Shown here one piece after another: positions 1-9,542 of a stretch of 64,000 bases of DNA. The stretch spans positions 3,745,501 through 3,809,500 of the forward strand of contig NZ_OY829290.1 in NCBI RefSeq assembly GCF_963691685.1. Direction: 5' to 3'. Below the pieces are notes generated by a model. That model was not told where the DNA came from. It made no database searches and saw nothing but the letters and a program-made list of their open reading frames with translations. Source of the stretch: Thalassovita sp. GTDB taxonomy: Bacteria; Pseudomonadota; Alphaproteobacteria; Rhodobacterales; Rhodobacteraceae. The translations under genes were made by a program, and so were the position numbers. Numbering within the stretch: the stretch's first letter is position 1; every line of letters begins with the position of its first letter.

Positions 1-2669
1 ACAGGCGCGACCGAAGCCGCTGTCTCCATTTCGGCCCGCAAGGCCGCCTGCTGTGTATCTAGGGCACCCTGCAGCGTTCCACCGGCGAAGCCAGACAATA
101 GGGCGTCGATCTCGCTGCCAACTTGAAGCGCTTGATAAGCTGCCGCATCGATCTCCTGGCGCACGTCGGGAGCAAGATCATCCAATCCCGAGGGCTGAGG
201 AACCAGGTCAATGAACGGCCCCGGGTCGCTCTCTAAGCCGTCATGAGTGATCGCGGCGATTTTGTAACGTGTGAACGCGTCTCCTGGTGGAACACTTCGG
301 ACGTAGCGCGTTGCGGTGACCGTATCTAGCAAAACCAAATCATCGCTGACAGCAGTGGCCCCGTAGATGGCAAAAGCCTTGAAAGAAGCGGCCTCATATT
401 CGGGCCCGAAAAGAGTGATCGTGTCATGACCGGGATTGCCACCCCAGCCTTCCGGAGACGGTGCGACAACTGACAAAAGGTCGAAATCCACAAAGGCCGA
501 AGCGAATGGGGAGCGCTGCCCCAACTGGGAAACCGCGGCGACCTTGATTTCATATCGACCAGACGCCAGCTTGTCGGCAGGCCATTCGATGTTTGATTCA
601 TCAACAGATGGGCGTATCTTCCAAGAACCTCCGACCGATCTTGTGGCAATTGCGTACTGCGACACCAACGGGTTGTCGGATTGCTGCCAACTGGCCTCAA
701 GCATCAATTGAGACTCCGAGCCAGGGCGAGGCTTGAGGTATGCTTGGAGAGAGAGGCCAGCCGGCGCAGTTGGGGCGCTGATCGTCGGCAGAAGGTGGCC
801 CGGGTCCGCGTCAATACTGATGCCTTGCTCCACACGCAGGAATTTTGCCGGGTCATGCTCTACCGCTGTGATCTCAAACGTCGTCTTTTTCTGATCAGGT
901 TTGTTCCGCAAGACCCGATATTGGCGCGGTTTTACAAATACCGTTTGCACCGCGAAACGCCCGCCAGGCACCACGTTTTCAGGCAGAGATCCCGCCAATT
1001 GAAGGGTCTTGATGTCATCGCCGGCCGAAAGCACTTCTAACTCATGGGTCGCCCCCAGATCGTCGGAGACAATGATGGAGTTATAGTCTTCCGGCTCCAG
1101 AGAAACTGGCGCATCCAGTGTGATCAAACTCCCACCTACATGCATCGATAGCGCCGCAATGCGTCCTGCCAAACGAACGCCAACGCGATTTTTGTCGCTA
1201 ACCATCACGATATTGCCCGGCCTGATTGCCTGGTGCGAAAACCCGGCTTCGTAGCTGACCATCTCCTTTTGCGTGGTGTCTGTGTCGACAGCCCATTTGG
1301 CGGCGCGGAGGCCTTCGCCAACGCTCGACATAAACGGTGCAGTGATCTCCTTCAGTCGCTCGCCGTATCGTTCGATCGCATCGGGATCATCATATGCAAT
1401 GAGCGCCTTCATCCGGTGGTGATCGGTTGTGTCCTGAAGCGTCACAACCGCTGTCGTGTGACGTGACGCTTTCGGAGTACCTGAGTATCTGAAGGCGCCA
1501 CCTGCAACGTCGCTGTTGGTAACCAAACGCACTGGCGCAGCTGGTGCGTCTTGCACAGGTACAATGGCACCCGCGCCCCAATACGTGGTGCCGCGAAATG
1601 CCGCCGATATCCGGGTAATCCAAGCAAATGCAGCCTCCCGGTTCGACATTTCGCCATCGATCGAAAACCGGGGCTCCATCCCGCCGGAACCATCAGGCAC
1701 CAACTCGTCACAGTATTTGCCGATCTGGTAGGCTGTCCACTTGTCAAACATCGAGGCCGATACGTGCTGGCCCAGCCCCCAGCGGTCTTGCACGAACGTC
1801 GTGTAGAGCGCCCAAATCGGACACCGTGTCCAAGCCACTTTGAATGTGCCGTCCCACATGGTGCTTTCATCATAGGTTCGGGCAACCGGATCATAGTTCG
1901 ACGGAATCAGGCACTTCATACCGCGAACTTTGACGGTGATCTTCTGCACTGACCCGCCGACAGCTTTGGCCGGAACCGCTAACCCCAGAAGCGCACAATG
2001 AGGGTAGGACAGCTTTGCATCCACAATTTCAGTGAGCGATGCGAAATAGATCGCGTTTTGAGTATTTTCATTCTCCGCGTCTGGAGTTTCCCGGACAACT
2101 CGGATGGTCACCGGGCGTTCTTGCGGAAGTTCGATCCGGTAGCCCCGCTGATATCCCGAGGTCGTTTTACCGCTGATGATGTCAGATTTCACAGTGACTG
2201 CAGCCGCCGCCCCGACCTGCATTTCAATGCGGAAGGCAACCTCGCTTTCCAGCCGGTCCCCCTTGCTGGTCAGCCGCATCATGGCGGGTGTCGAAACTTT
2301 CACAGAAACTGCGTCGATTTCAGCGGTCGTAACCGTGCGCTCGATCGGGTTGGCCTGCTCTACTTTCGCATTGACGCCAACTTCGTTGCGGACAGCCGCA
2401 AACCCAGGCATTGCAGGTTGCGTTGCGGTTCCGGTGTAGAAGGCCCAAGAGATGCCTTCAAAGTTGTAGCTGCCATCTGCGTTTCTCAGAGGAACATCGT
2501 CCAGAAAAATGCACTGTTCTGGATCGTCGGAATTCGCGAGCCCCTCGATCTCCCCCTCACTGACTAGACCCAGGATGTAGGCCGTGGAGTCAGTCAACAG
2601 GTTGTCTTCAACGACCTTACCGCCGCCGCCGCCTTTCTTTCTGCCGGTTACCGGGGAGACTACACCCAT
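1..2669 (-). CDS. Tail tip / host specificity protein J-like (3' end outside window)
   Basis: An open frame runs from ATG at 2669 off the left edge, at least 889 residues. It starts MGVVSPVTGRKKGGGGGK, the Gly/Lys-rich start typical of lambda J-type central tail fibre proteins. Fibronectin-like segments follow further on (for example GRYEIKVAAVSQLGQRSPF). It is the last gene of the tail module visible and follows the gpI-like gene with a 10-base overlap, as in lambda. In that family J sits at the tail tip and binds the host receptor. The receptor here cannot be deduced. The C-terminus is missing from the window. Confidence 0.85.
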   Translation of the reverse strand, partial: MGVVSPVTGRKKGGGGGKVVEDNLLTDSTAYILGLVSEGEIEGLANSDDPEQCIFLDDVPLRNADGSYNFEGISWAFYTGTATQPAMPGFAAVRNEVGVNAKVEQANPIERTVTTAEIDAVSVKVSTPAMMRLTSKGDRLESEVAFRIEMQVGAAAAVTVKSDIISGKTTSGYQRGYRIELPQERPVTIRVVRETPDAENENTQNAIYFASLTEIVDAKLSYPHCALLGLAVPAKAVGGSVQKITVKVRGMKCLIPSNYDPVARTYDESTMWDGTFKVAWTRCPIWALYTTFVQDRWGLGQHVSASMFDKWTAYQIGKYCDELVPDGSGGMEPRFSIDGEMSNREAAFAWITRISAAFRGTTYWGAGAIVPVQDAPAAPVRLVTNSDVAGGAFRYSGTPKASRHTTAVVTLQDTTDHHRMKALIAYDDPDAIERYGERLKEITAPFMSSVGEGLRAAKWAVDTDTTQKEMVSYEAGFSHQAIRPGNIVMVSDKNRVGVRLAGRIAALSMHVGGSLITLDAPVSLEPEDYNSIIVSDDLGATHELEVLSAGDDIKTLQLAGSLPENVVPGGRFAVQTVFVKPRQYRVLRNKPDQKKTTFEITAVEHDPAKFLRVEQGISIDADPGHLLPTISAPTAPAGLSLQAYLKPRPGSESQLMLEASWQQSDNPLVSQYAIATRSVGGSWKIRPSVDESNIEWPADKLASGRYEIKVAAVSQLGQRSPFASAFVDFDLLSVVAPSPEGWGGNPGHDTITLFGPEYEAASFKAFAIYGATAVSDDLVLLDTVTATRYVRSVPPGDAFTRYKIAAITHDGLESDPGPFIDLVPQPSGLDDLAPDVRQEIDAAAYQALQVGSEIDALLSGFAGGTLQGALDTQQAALRAEMETAASVAP

Positions 2670-3316
2670 GGAGAAAACTCCCCAGTGATACCAGACGCAA
2701 AACCGAATACCCCGGTTTTATCGTGCGGCTGCCCAATCTCGGCCATGTCTTCGAGGTGAATGGCTGTGGAAATGATCTTGATGGGCGCTTCGTACTCACC
2801 AAAAACAACAGGAATACCGGCTCCCGGGGTGGCCCTATTGACCGAGCCCGAGAACAGTTCCGAGCGTTCCTGGTCTCCAAGGGCCGGCGGATCGGGCGAC
2901 AAAAGGCTGACCACGCCACCCAGCACCATAGCAACACCTGCCTGCCCTACCATCGCCCCAACAGATTGACCGAAAATCGCTGCGCTGCCCGGAATAACAA
3001 ATGCCGCCGCAATCAAGATCGTTCCCAAGATGATCTTACCAATCCCATCGTCCTTGGCGCCTGCAGCAACTGGCACCAGGTGGATTTCAGAAACGTCGTC
3101 GGACAAACCAAAGTGGAGTTCATCCTCAGCCGTTTGGCTGTCCTTGCTCTCAGCGCCTCGATACAGCCGGTAAGCACCTTCACTGAGTGCCGCCTGAAAG
3201 TCGGGCACCATGGCGCACAGAGCACGAATTGCCTCGGCACAGCTGCTCACATCAATACGGTAACTTGGCGCGAAGGATTGTCCCAACGCACCGTGCAGAT
3301 GAACGGTTCTGATCAT
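2660..3316 (-). CDS. Tail assembly protein, lambda gpI-like
   Basis: 218 residues from ATG at 3316, which overlaps the upstream stop as ATGA. The open frame extends further upstream, but that part lies inside the NlpC gene and is rejected as the start. An N-terminal ubiquitin-like segment (MIRTVHLHGALGQSF) is followed by a Gly/Ala-rich hydrophobic stretch (residues about 90-140), typical of lambda gpI. gpI acts with gpK and gpL in assembling the tail tip complex. Its place between the K- and J-like genes supports this. Confidence 0.85.
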   Translation of the reverse strand: MIRTVHLHGALGQSFAPSYRIDVSSCAEAIRALCAMVPDFQAALSEGAYRLYRGAESKDSQTAEDELHFGLSDDVSEIHLVPVAAGAKDDGIGKIILGTILIAAAFVIPGSAAIFGQSVGAMVGQAGVAMVLGGVVSLLSPDPPALGDQERSELFSGSVNRATPGAGIPVVFGEYEAPIKIISTAIHLEDMAEIGQPHDKTGVFGFASGITGEFSPWV

Positions 3317-4086
3317 AGGTTTTTGTGTCTCAGCCAATGGGTGATTTCGTTGAAACGGGGCTGGATCGCGGAAGTCCGCGATAGCTCCCGAAACATGTGA
3401 TCCAGACAAATGCCGTTTCCAAGATAGACGCCGGCGTGGTTCGGTGTGGCAGGCGATTGAAGCTGCATCAGGAACGCATCGCGTGGTCGCGCGATCGATG
3501 CGTATTCGCTGGGATCGCGTGAAATCACCTCAAACCCAGATTCCTGCAGATGATCCAGATAGAGGGTTTGCCCCTTCTTCCACCAGCCCCACTCACGCGC
3601 CACCTTGGGTAAGCTGAGGCCGCACTCCTGCGAAAAATAGTCTTCCATCAGACTGTAGCAGTCCGCGATCTGGTGCTTGAAGCGGCGCGGGACATGATGC
3701 CCGGCCTCATCAAAAACCGGTGGGCGTTGAGTACCCCAATGACAAGCCAGCTCCGCCCCGGTTTCACCCGGAACCAAGATTGCCCATGGAACGCCAGTCG
3801 CGATCTGAGCAGTTGCGTCATGCTGACTAGGCCGCCAAGGGCCGCCAGGATGCGAATGGATGATGCCCTCTAGGTCACCCGCCAGAACAGCTTCAGCCAT
3901 CTCCTCCTGACCAATGACAAACTCAACCTCGGGGGTGTCCGAGCGGTTTTTGCATGGGACATAGCAGCCGGCCCGAACCAAGCCGCAGGATTCCCGAGGC
4001 GATTCAGCGGCCGCGTGTGCCCCCGCTTCGGCCAGTATCTCTGCGGAGAACGGCGCCACTGGATGACGATAGAAATCAGGCAGCAT
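3313..4086 (-). CDS. Tail assembly protein with JAB and NlpC/P60 domains, lambda gpK-like
   Basis: 257 residues from ATG at 4086, coupled to the upstream stop as TGATG. The N-terminal half is a JAB/MPN metalloprotease-like domain: Glu32 in ESCGL, HSHP at 77-80 and S-x2-D at 87-90, a complete JAMM set. The C-terminal half is NlpC/P60-like, with Cys143 in ADCYSL and a later His in NHAGVYLG. This two-domain layout is that of lambda gpK, a tail tip protein thought to cut peptidoglycan and process tail proteins. Both active sites look intact. Confidence 0.9.
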   Translation of the reverse strand: MLPDFYRHPVAPFSAEILAEAGAHAAAESPRESCGLVRAGCYVPCKNRSDTPEVEFVIGQEEMAEAVLAGDLEGIIHSHPGGPWRPSQHDATAQIATGVPWAILVPGETGAELACHWGTQRPPVFDEAGHHVPRRFKHQIADCYSLMEDYFSQECGLSLPKVAREWGWWKKGQTLYLDHLQESGFEVISRDPSEYASIARPRDAFLMQLQSPATPNHAGVYLGNGICLDHMFRELSRTSAIQPRFNEITHWLRHKNL

Positions 4087-4841
4087 CAGGTAACGCCGAT
4101 CCGGCCAGCGCCCGGGAAGCCCCCGAAAGGCAGGGTTTCCGTTTCCCCGAACCGCAATCGACAATCGGAGAGCTGCTTACCGCAGCGATCCAGCGCTGGA
4201 TCTGCAACCGGATTGCCTTGCGCATCGAACATTGACGCGCCGGCGTACTGGCAACTGCGCATGCTGAACCCGCCCTGTCCGTCAGGCACCCGATAACGAA
4301 ACCGGCAGCGTGACAAGATCTGACCCGCCGGCAGCATCACACCTTCAACATCCAGCGCGCTCGACAGGCGCATCTCCAACAGTGTCGGCTGCTGCGCCGC
4401 CTTCTGGACAATTTCATAGACCTCTACGCCCATGTGCGCGCTGGGATCAGGATCTGATCCATCATCTAAGAACCGACGTTTCGTGATGGTCCGGTATGCC
4501 TTGGCGCCCACAAGGTCATCGAACTGCTCCAACAAGGCAAACAATGCAGCAACCCGGGAATCCAGATTTCCAACCTCTTGGGCGATGTGGAACCGGACCA
4601 AAGGTTTTGGCAGCTCACCTGAACTCCAATCCCAGCCCTCCGACTCCATCGGCACAACGGTGTAGGTGATCCCACCGAATGTTGGAGCCACCCGGCTGCC
4701 ATCGTCGGCCAACACAGGAGCGGGTGTAAAATGGTACTGCCCGCCACCAAAAGCAGTGGCATCGACTGTGTAAAGTTCGATGTCCTCGGTCGCAACGAAG
4801 CCTTCGTGTTCTCGCTGGATTCTTTCGTCAACGTTTTGCAT
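4086..4841 (-). CDS. Minor tail protein L, probable Fe-S tail tip protein
   Basis: 251 residues, close to the 232 of lambda gpL. The C-terminal part has four conserved-looking cysteines: SRCRFRYR, MRSCQYAG, LDRCGKQ and SDCRLRF. In lambda gpL such cysteines bind an iron-sulfur cluster in the tail tip. The gene sits between the M- and K-like genes, and both ends overlap its neighbours by one base (TGATG), implying coupled translation. The Fe-S role here is inferred from the family. Confidence 0.88.
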   Translation of the reverse strand: MQNVDERIQREHEGFVATEDIELYTVDATAFGGGQYHFTPAPVLADDGSRVAPTFGGITYTVVPMESEGWDWSSGELPKPLVRFHIAQEVGNLDSRVAALFALLEQFDDLVGAKAYRTITKRRFLDDGSDPDPSAHMGVEVYEIVQKAAQQPTLLEMRLSSALDVEGVMLPAGQILSRCRFRYRVPDGQGGFSMRSCQYAGASMFDAQGNPVADPALDRCGKQLSDCRLRFGETETLPFGGFPGAGRIGVT

Positions 4842-5197
4842 CAGCTCAGATCAAACTCTTCAGTTAGGGTCATACTGACCCGCCAATCCACTTTGTTTTT
4901 TTCAGGGGCGATGTCCCATTCGGCGCAAGTCCAGAGCCGCGGCTGCATCTCACTCGGCAATTGGAAAAAGAAAGCTTCGACACCGCGCCGGTCGCGCAGG
5001 AAGGAAACAATTTCCTCTTTCTCTGCGACGGTCAGATTTGCGAATGTGATCTTGCCCGACACAGCAGTCGGGTGCGGCCCTACAGCAGCCCGCTGGGAAT
5101 ACCCCCCTTCAAGCATCACGCGTTGCCGTGCCGATGCTTCCTTGATCCGAAAACCCCTCGTGCTGGGCCGCTTAGGTGGATCAAATGTCGTCGGCAT
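4841..5197 (-). CDS. Minor tail protein M-like
   Basis: 118 residues, near the usual 109 of lambda gpM. It sits between the tape measure and L-like genes and shares one base with each (TGATG junctions). Features are a conserved-looking aromatic stretch (GVEAFFFQLPSE) and a DWRVSMTLTEEFDL end typical of phage_tail_M proteins. It is a tail tip component needed to initiate tail assembly in lambda. The identification rests on position and general similarity, not on a catalytic motif. Confidence 0.82.
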   Translation of the reverse strand: MPTTFDPPKRPSTRGFRIKEASARQRVMLEGGYSQRAAVGPHPTAVSGKITFANLTVAEKEEIVSFLRDRRGVEAFFFQLPSEMQPRLWTCAEWDIAPEKNKVDWRVSMTLTEEFDLS

Positions 5198-8100
5198 CAG
5201 TATCCTCCCTTAGTTTTGAACTTCTGACCAATGATCCCATCGGCGCGGGCGTGGAACATCAGCCGTTCGTCAATTGCTCCAGGCAGGCCGTTAACAATTG
5301 CCTCGACAACTGCCGCACCCTGTTCTTCGGGGGAACGGCCATCCTCTGGATCCACGACTACCTTCAACTCACCGATCAATGGGGCCGCTGAGGACGACGG
5401 CGCGGGCGCAGTGGGGGCGACCCGACCGCCCAGCGCCCCACCCGTTGCGAAGCGCGGAACCTGCATTTTGTTGAGCTGTTCCATGAAATCGGCGCCGTAG
5501 TAGTCCACCGCCGCCGCTCTCATCATGAATTCATCCCGTGAGCCCCAGAACAGCAAATTGTCCTGTGTCTTGCTACCGAACCCCTGCAACCGCCCAGCAG
5601 CCCGGGGCGCATCGAAGCCGCCACCGCCAGCCCGTTTCGGCAAACGCCCACCGTCGCTGAATCCCAGCATGCCGCTAATGAAAGTGGCTGCACCGCCGCC
5701 ATTACTTGGGGAAAAGATGTTGTTGATGGTCTGCGCCAACTGCTCCAGCAGCGGATCAAACGCCAGTTGAAGCAAACGGCGGCGCAGATCATCCAGAAGA
5801 TCGGCAAAGACCTCGCCAATTTTCTGCGGCGCATCGATGATCTTGTTGAATGCCGAGTCTACCGCAGAGCGCGTGTTACCCAGCTGCTGCTCAGCATTTT
5901 GCTGCGCCACTTGTCCACGTTCTTCTTCGGCAGTGCGCTTCGCAATAGCTAAGGCCTGACGCTCAATCACCTGGCGAAGAGTTTCCCCAGTAGAAATGGT
6001 CTGGCGGTCAACATCGATGCCCTGACGCTTGGCCTCATTCAAAGCGTCGAAAATAAAGCGCAATCGGGTCTGTTCTTCGGTGGTCTTTCCGACCAGCTCC
6101 GCCTCAAACTCAAGCTGTGCGGCGCGCTCACTGCCGGTGGCCATCAGGTCAGCGATCAAATCGCGCTCTCTTTGTAGCGCGTCTGCACGATCTTCCTGTG
6201 CCTGTTGTTGGGTTTTCGTTACCTCAGGATCCACCGTGGTCAGAGGTGTGTTTACCCGCGCAGCTTGGATGATGTGGTCTGGCACCCGTAACAGGCCCTG
6301 CCATTCATTTTGCAAACCTGCCACGCCCTGGTTTTCCCGGCGACGGATAAGCTGATCGGCCATACGGTCCTGCAACTTCTCATCAAACAGCTCATCGCCA
6401 TTGAGGCCAAGCGAAGGCATCAGGTAGTCTGTGAGAGTTTGGCGGGTGATCTGATACGCGCCCAACGCCGAACTGCCCCGCCCGTTGCCGTATAGGGCCC
6501 GATTCTCGGGGTTCGCCAACATCTGACCCTGAAGCGCAATGATCTCGTTTAGGGTCAAGCCGGTTAGATTGCGTGGCCCGCCGGTCCATCGTCCATAATC
6601 CAGCGTCGTGTTGTAGCCGCGGCCGCCCGCGGTCCCTTCCGCCAAGCGGATCAGAGATCTTAGGCCTCCGTCAGCGACATCGACCAATTCCTTACGTTTG
6701 GCTGCGGAAGTCTTTTGGCGATATTCGTCAACTGCCTTGCTACCCTGCCTGCCTTCTCCATAGAGCCGGTATTGCTCTGCCAGACTTCGATTAACCTTAT
6801 CGGTCTCTCCTGCGGCTTCCTTCGCACCGTCAGTGATCGATTGGAACGGGTTCAGGTTTTGCTGGGCAAGTTCGCTAGCAAGTTCCCAGTTTCCTTCCAG
6901 CGCGGCGTTCAAGATTTCTTGCTGCGTGATGTTGTCCGCCAGTGGCTCCAACAGCGCGCGATACGCATCCCCCACATTACCGCGCAGAACATCCCCAGCA
7001 ATCGCGGCGCGGCGCAAGTGCAGCACCAGATCGGCCATTCCTTCCGCCAGCTTTTCTGGCTTATTGGCGTTTGCGATGTCTTCCAGAATGTCCTGAAACT
7101 CTCCGCTTGCTTGGGCGATATCCACCAGCCCGCGCCGCGCCTCCTCAATGGCACCGTTGTCACCGCTGGCGAGGGCTTCCCGATAATCAGCCAACGCGTC
7201 GACGGTTTCCTGTCCAACGCCGCCCAAAGACTTCAGGTAGTCGGACAGATCTGTGAAAAGCTTTGGATCCGTTTTGGCGCCGTGCATCAAATCTGTAATC
7301 TTTTGAAAGACCGCGCCGAGCCGCTCGGGTTTGCTCGTTTCCGGATCCAATCGGATCGGAACGTTTAGGCCCCCAGTGCGTTTAAATTCTTCCCTGGCGG
7401 CTTTGAACAAAGCATCAACAAACGCCTCGCCGCGCTCCGGACGCAGGATACCTTTACCCGTCAGGCTCTCGTTCAGCTGCTTGTATGATTCCTCAAGATC
7501 ATCGAGAGCGTCCTGCATGTTGACCCTCGATTGGGTGAGCATCGCCCTCGTAGCTTTGTCGATCTTCCCGCCAAACTTGGCCTGCTCATCGCCCGCTTTC
7601 TTGGTCGCTTCGCGGTATAGATCCAACGCCGTGACCGAGTTCTGAGAGGCCGCATGGGCGTCTTTCAGATTGTCCTCTGTCTGGTCGAGATTGATGGCCA
7701 GAGAGGCCAGCGCCCCAGCGGTCAGGATTATCCCTGCTGGGCCACCCAACAAGGCTGGCAGCGCCCGCGCCGCAACACCAAGCCGGCTCATCGCAACACC
7801 CGCGGCGCCGGCTGATTTACCGGCCGTGCCGACCGACTGTGCGAGTTCGATGTAAGCAGCCCCCATAGCGGCCGCTCGGGCGGTGGCATAGTTGATCCCG
7901 CGGCCAACCAGAACGACAGTCAGAGCGTTCGCGACGCGTTCAACCACTTCGTTGATCTCGTCGAAGTTCTCATTCAGGAAACGAATGATATCCGTCAGGC
8001 GCCGGATGGCGTTTTCCGCAACGTCCAACCCACCAGCGTCGGCCATGGTCAGTTGCAAGGACTCCCACGCGCTCGCCAGCTCTTTGAGTGCCCCTTCCAA

Positions 8101-9195
8101 TCCTAACAGACGGATGTCGGCCTGCTCCTGGGCAGATACCTCCTGAATAGCTGACCCAAGATCGCGGATCCCTTCGGCCCCTTGTTCGGCCAACAGCAGC
8201 GCGGTGCGGATGGCATCGGTTCCAAAGATCTTTTTCAAGGCTTCATTGCGCGCCTGCTCAGACAATCCTTCGACGCCTTCGCGCAACTCTTCGGAGATTG
8301 AGGCAAGGTCCTTCATGTTGCCGCGGGCGTCGAAGAACTCTAGACCAAGGTTGGCCATAGCCTCAGCAGCCTGTTTGCTTTCAGGCGTTAGGCGCATCAG
8401 AAACGTCTTGAAGCTTGTGCCGGCATCTTGTCCGGACGCAAAGGCAGAGGATGTAGCCGCCAAGCCGGTCAGGAAGTCCTGGATCTCTACACCCGATTTG
8501 CCAGCAACGCCGCCAGCCTGCCCGATCGCAAGCCGGAAATCGTCAAACCCAAACTTTGAGTTCAACGCCGCGCCGGTCACGAGATCCACAACTTCCGTCA
8601 GATCGCCGGCTTTGAGACCAAACTGGGCCATCAAGTCGGTGATCAAATCAGCGGACGGCGCAAGATCAGCCCCAAGTGCTGCAGCAAGTGACAATGTGGC
8701 GTCCAGCGCGCCATCCATCACGTCCTGATATTTGAGCCCGTTTTTGGCCAGCATTTCGATGGCGTCAGCCGCCTCAGAGGCGCGGAAGCTGGTTGTCGCT
8801 CCCGCATCGCGGGCCTTGGCTTCCAGCTGTGCCATTTGGGCTTCGGTTGCCCGCATGACGCCCTGAACGCGCTTCATCGACGCCTGAAACAGCTTTGCGG
8901 AGTTGATCGAAGCGGTGCCGATAGAGACCACGCCAGTGACAATCGCTGTGGCGCCCAAAGCGCGTGCCAGCCCCTGAACAGCAGGCGCCGTGCTGGCCAG
9001 GGCTGAAAGCCCTGCACCTGCACCACGCGACGCCCTGTCGATCATCTTCAACCCATGTGACGCAGGCTTAGATCCACGCTCGATCTGCTTCAGTGCCTTT
9101 TCGCCGTCTTTGCCAAGGCCCTTGAGGGCTTCTTTGAGTTTCCGCTCCCCTTGCGCGGAAAGACGGATCGTATATTCGCGCGATCTGCGGCTCAC
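5197..9195 (-). CDS. Tail tape measure protein with embedded muramidase-like domain
   Basis: 1332 residues, the longest gene in the window, directly after the G/GT chaperone genes (ATGA overlap with the T frame). The N-terminal third is of phage tail tape measure type (TP901 family), rich in Ala-Leu helices, with a hydrophobic segment at about 460-510. At about residues 845-955 there is a lysozyme-like segment (SLIRLAEGT ... GRGSSALGAYQITRQTL) of the kind seen in phage tape measure proteins, probably for local cell wall opening during DNA entry. The tape measure sets tail length; by the lambda ratio of about 0.15 nm per residue this predicts a tail near 200 nm (inference). Confidence 0.93.
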   Translation of the reverse strand: MSRRSREYTIRLSAQGERKLKEALKGLGKDGEKALKQIERGSKPASHGLKMIDRASRGAGAGLSALASTAPAVQGLARALGATAIVTGVVSIGTASINSAKLFQASMKRVQGVMRATEAQMAQLEAKARDAGATTSFRASEAADAIEMLAKNGLKYQDVMDGALDATLSLAAALGADLAPSADLITDLMAQFGLKAGDLTEVVDLVTGAALNSKFGFDDFRLAIGQAGGVAGKSGVEIQDFLTGLAATSSAFASGQDAGTSFKTFLMRLTPESKQAAEAMANLGLEFFDARGNMKDLASISEELREGVEGLSEQARNEALKKIFGTDAIRTALLLAEQGAEGIRDLGSAIQEVSAQEQADIRLLGLEGALKELASAWESLQLTMADAGGLDVAENAIRRLTDIIRFLNENFDEINEVVERVANALTVVLVGRGINYATARAAAMGAAYIELAQSVGTAGKSAGAAGVAMSRLGVAARALPALLGGPAGIILTAGALASLAINLDQTEDNLKDAHAASQNSVTALDLYREATKKAGDEQAKFGGKIDKATRAMLTQSRVNMQDALDDLEESYKQLNESLTGKGILRPERGEAFVDALFKAAREEFKRTGGLNVPIRLDPETSKPERLGAVFQKITDLMHGAKTDPKLFTDLSDYLKSLGGVGQETVDALADYREALASGDNGAIEEARRGLVDIAQASGEFQDILEDIANANKPEKLAEGMADLVLHLRRAAIAGDVLRGNVGDAYRALLEPLADNITQQEILNAALEGNWELASELAQQNLNPFQSITDGAKEAAGETDKVNRSLAEQYRLYGEGRQGSKAVDEYRQKTSAAKRKELVDVADGGLRSLIRLAEGTAGGRGYNTTLDYGRWTGGPRNLTGLTLNEIIALQGQMLANPENRALYGNGRGSSALGAYQITRQTLTDYLMPSLGLNGDELFDEKLQDRMADQLIRRRENQGVAGLQNEWQGLLRVPDHIIQAARVNTPLTTVDPEVTKTQQQAQEDRADALQRERDLIADLMATGSERAAQLEFEAELVGKTTEEQTRLRFIFDALNEAKRQGIDVDRQTISTGETLRQVIERQALAIAKRTAEEERGQVAQQNAEQQLGNTRSAVDSAFNKIIDAPQKIGEVFADLLDDLRRRLLQLAFDPLLEQLAQTINNIFSPSNGGGAATFISGMLGFSDGGRLPKRAGGGGFDAPRAAGRLQGFGSKTQDNLLFWGSRDEFMMRAAAVDYYGADFMEQLNKMQVPRFATGGALGGRVAPTAPAPSSSAAPLIGELKVVVDPEDGRSPEEQGAAVVEAIVNGLPGAIDERLMFHARADGIIGQKFKTKGGY

Positions 9196-9542
9196 TTTTC
9201 TCCGTCCTTTCGGGTCTCTTCAAAGTGTTCGGTGAATCCCTGCTCCCAGAACGGAAGCAGCATGGCGGCAACGCGACGCGGCACGCCTGACAGTTCCAGA
9301 AACTCCAGGCAGGCTGGGATGTCGAAACCAACAAACCCCATGCCGGCACGGATCTGACCGTTGAGCATGGGCATCAACTCAACAAAGGTGCGGCCCTCGA
9401 TCGAGCGGGGTCGCTGTTGTTCTTGCGGGCAAGCGCCTTCGCCACCAAAACGCGCGCAGGTGAATGCCTTGTCCAATCCCGCGCAATCACGGCACCGGCC
9501 AAGGCCGCCCCCAGCTACAAATTTGGCGAAGGCGCGGACCCG
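9192..9542 (-). CDS. T extension of the tail assembly chaperone (frame -1, read only as a G-T fusion)
   Basis: This frame is open from 9635 to 9192 but has no convincing start of its own: its only upstream ATG lies deep inside the G-like gene. It is in the -1 frame relative to G. A slippery heptamer at 9542..9548 would join it after 147 codons of G, giving a fusion of 263 residues (147 + 116), encoded by 9192..9982. The T part carries four cysteines (RCRDC, FTCARF, GACPQ), possibly a metal site. In lambda gpGT recruits tape measure and tube subunits. Confidence 0.85.
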   Translation of the reverse strand, partial: RVRAFAKFVAGGGLGRCRDCAGLDKAFTCARFGGEGACPQEQQRPRSIEGRTFVELMPMLNGQIRAGMGFVGFDIPACLEFLELSGVPRRVAAMLLPFWEQGFTEHFEETRKDGEK

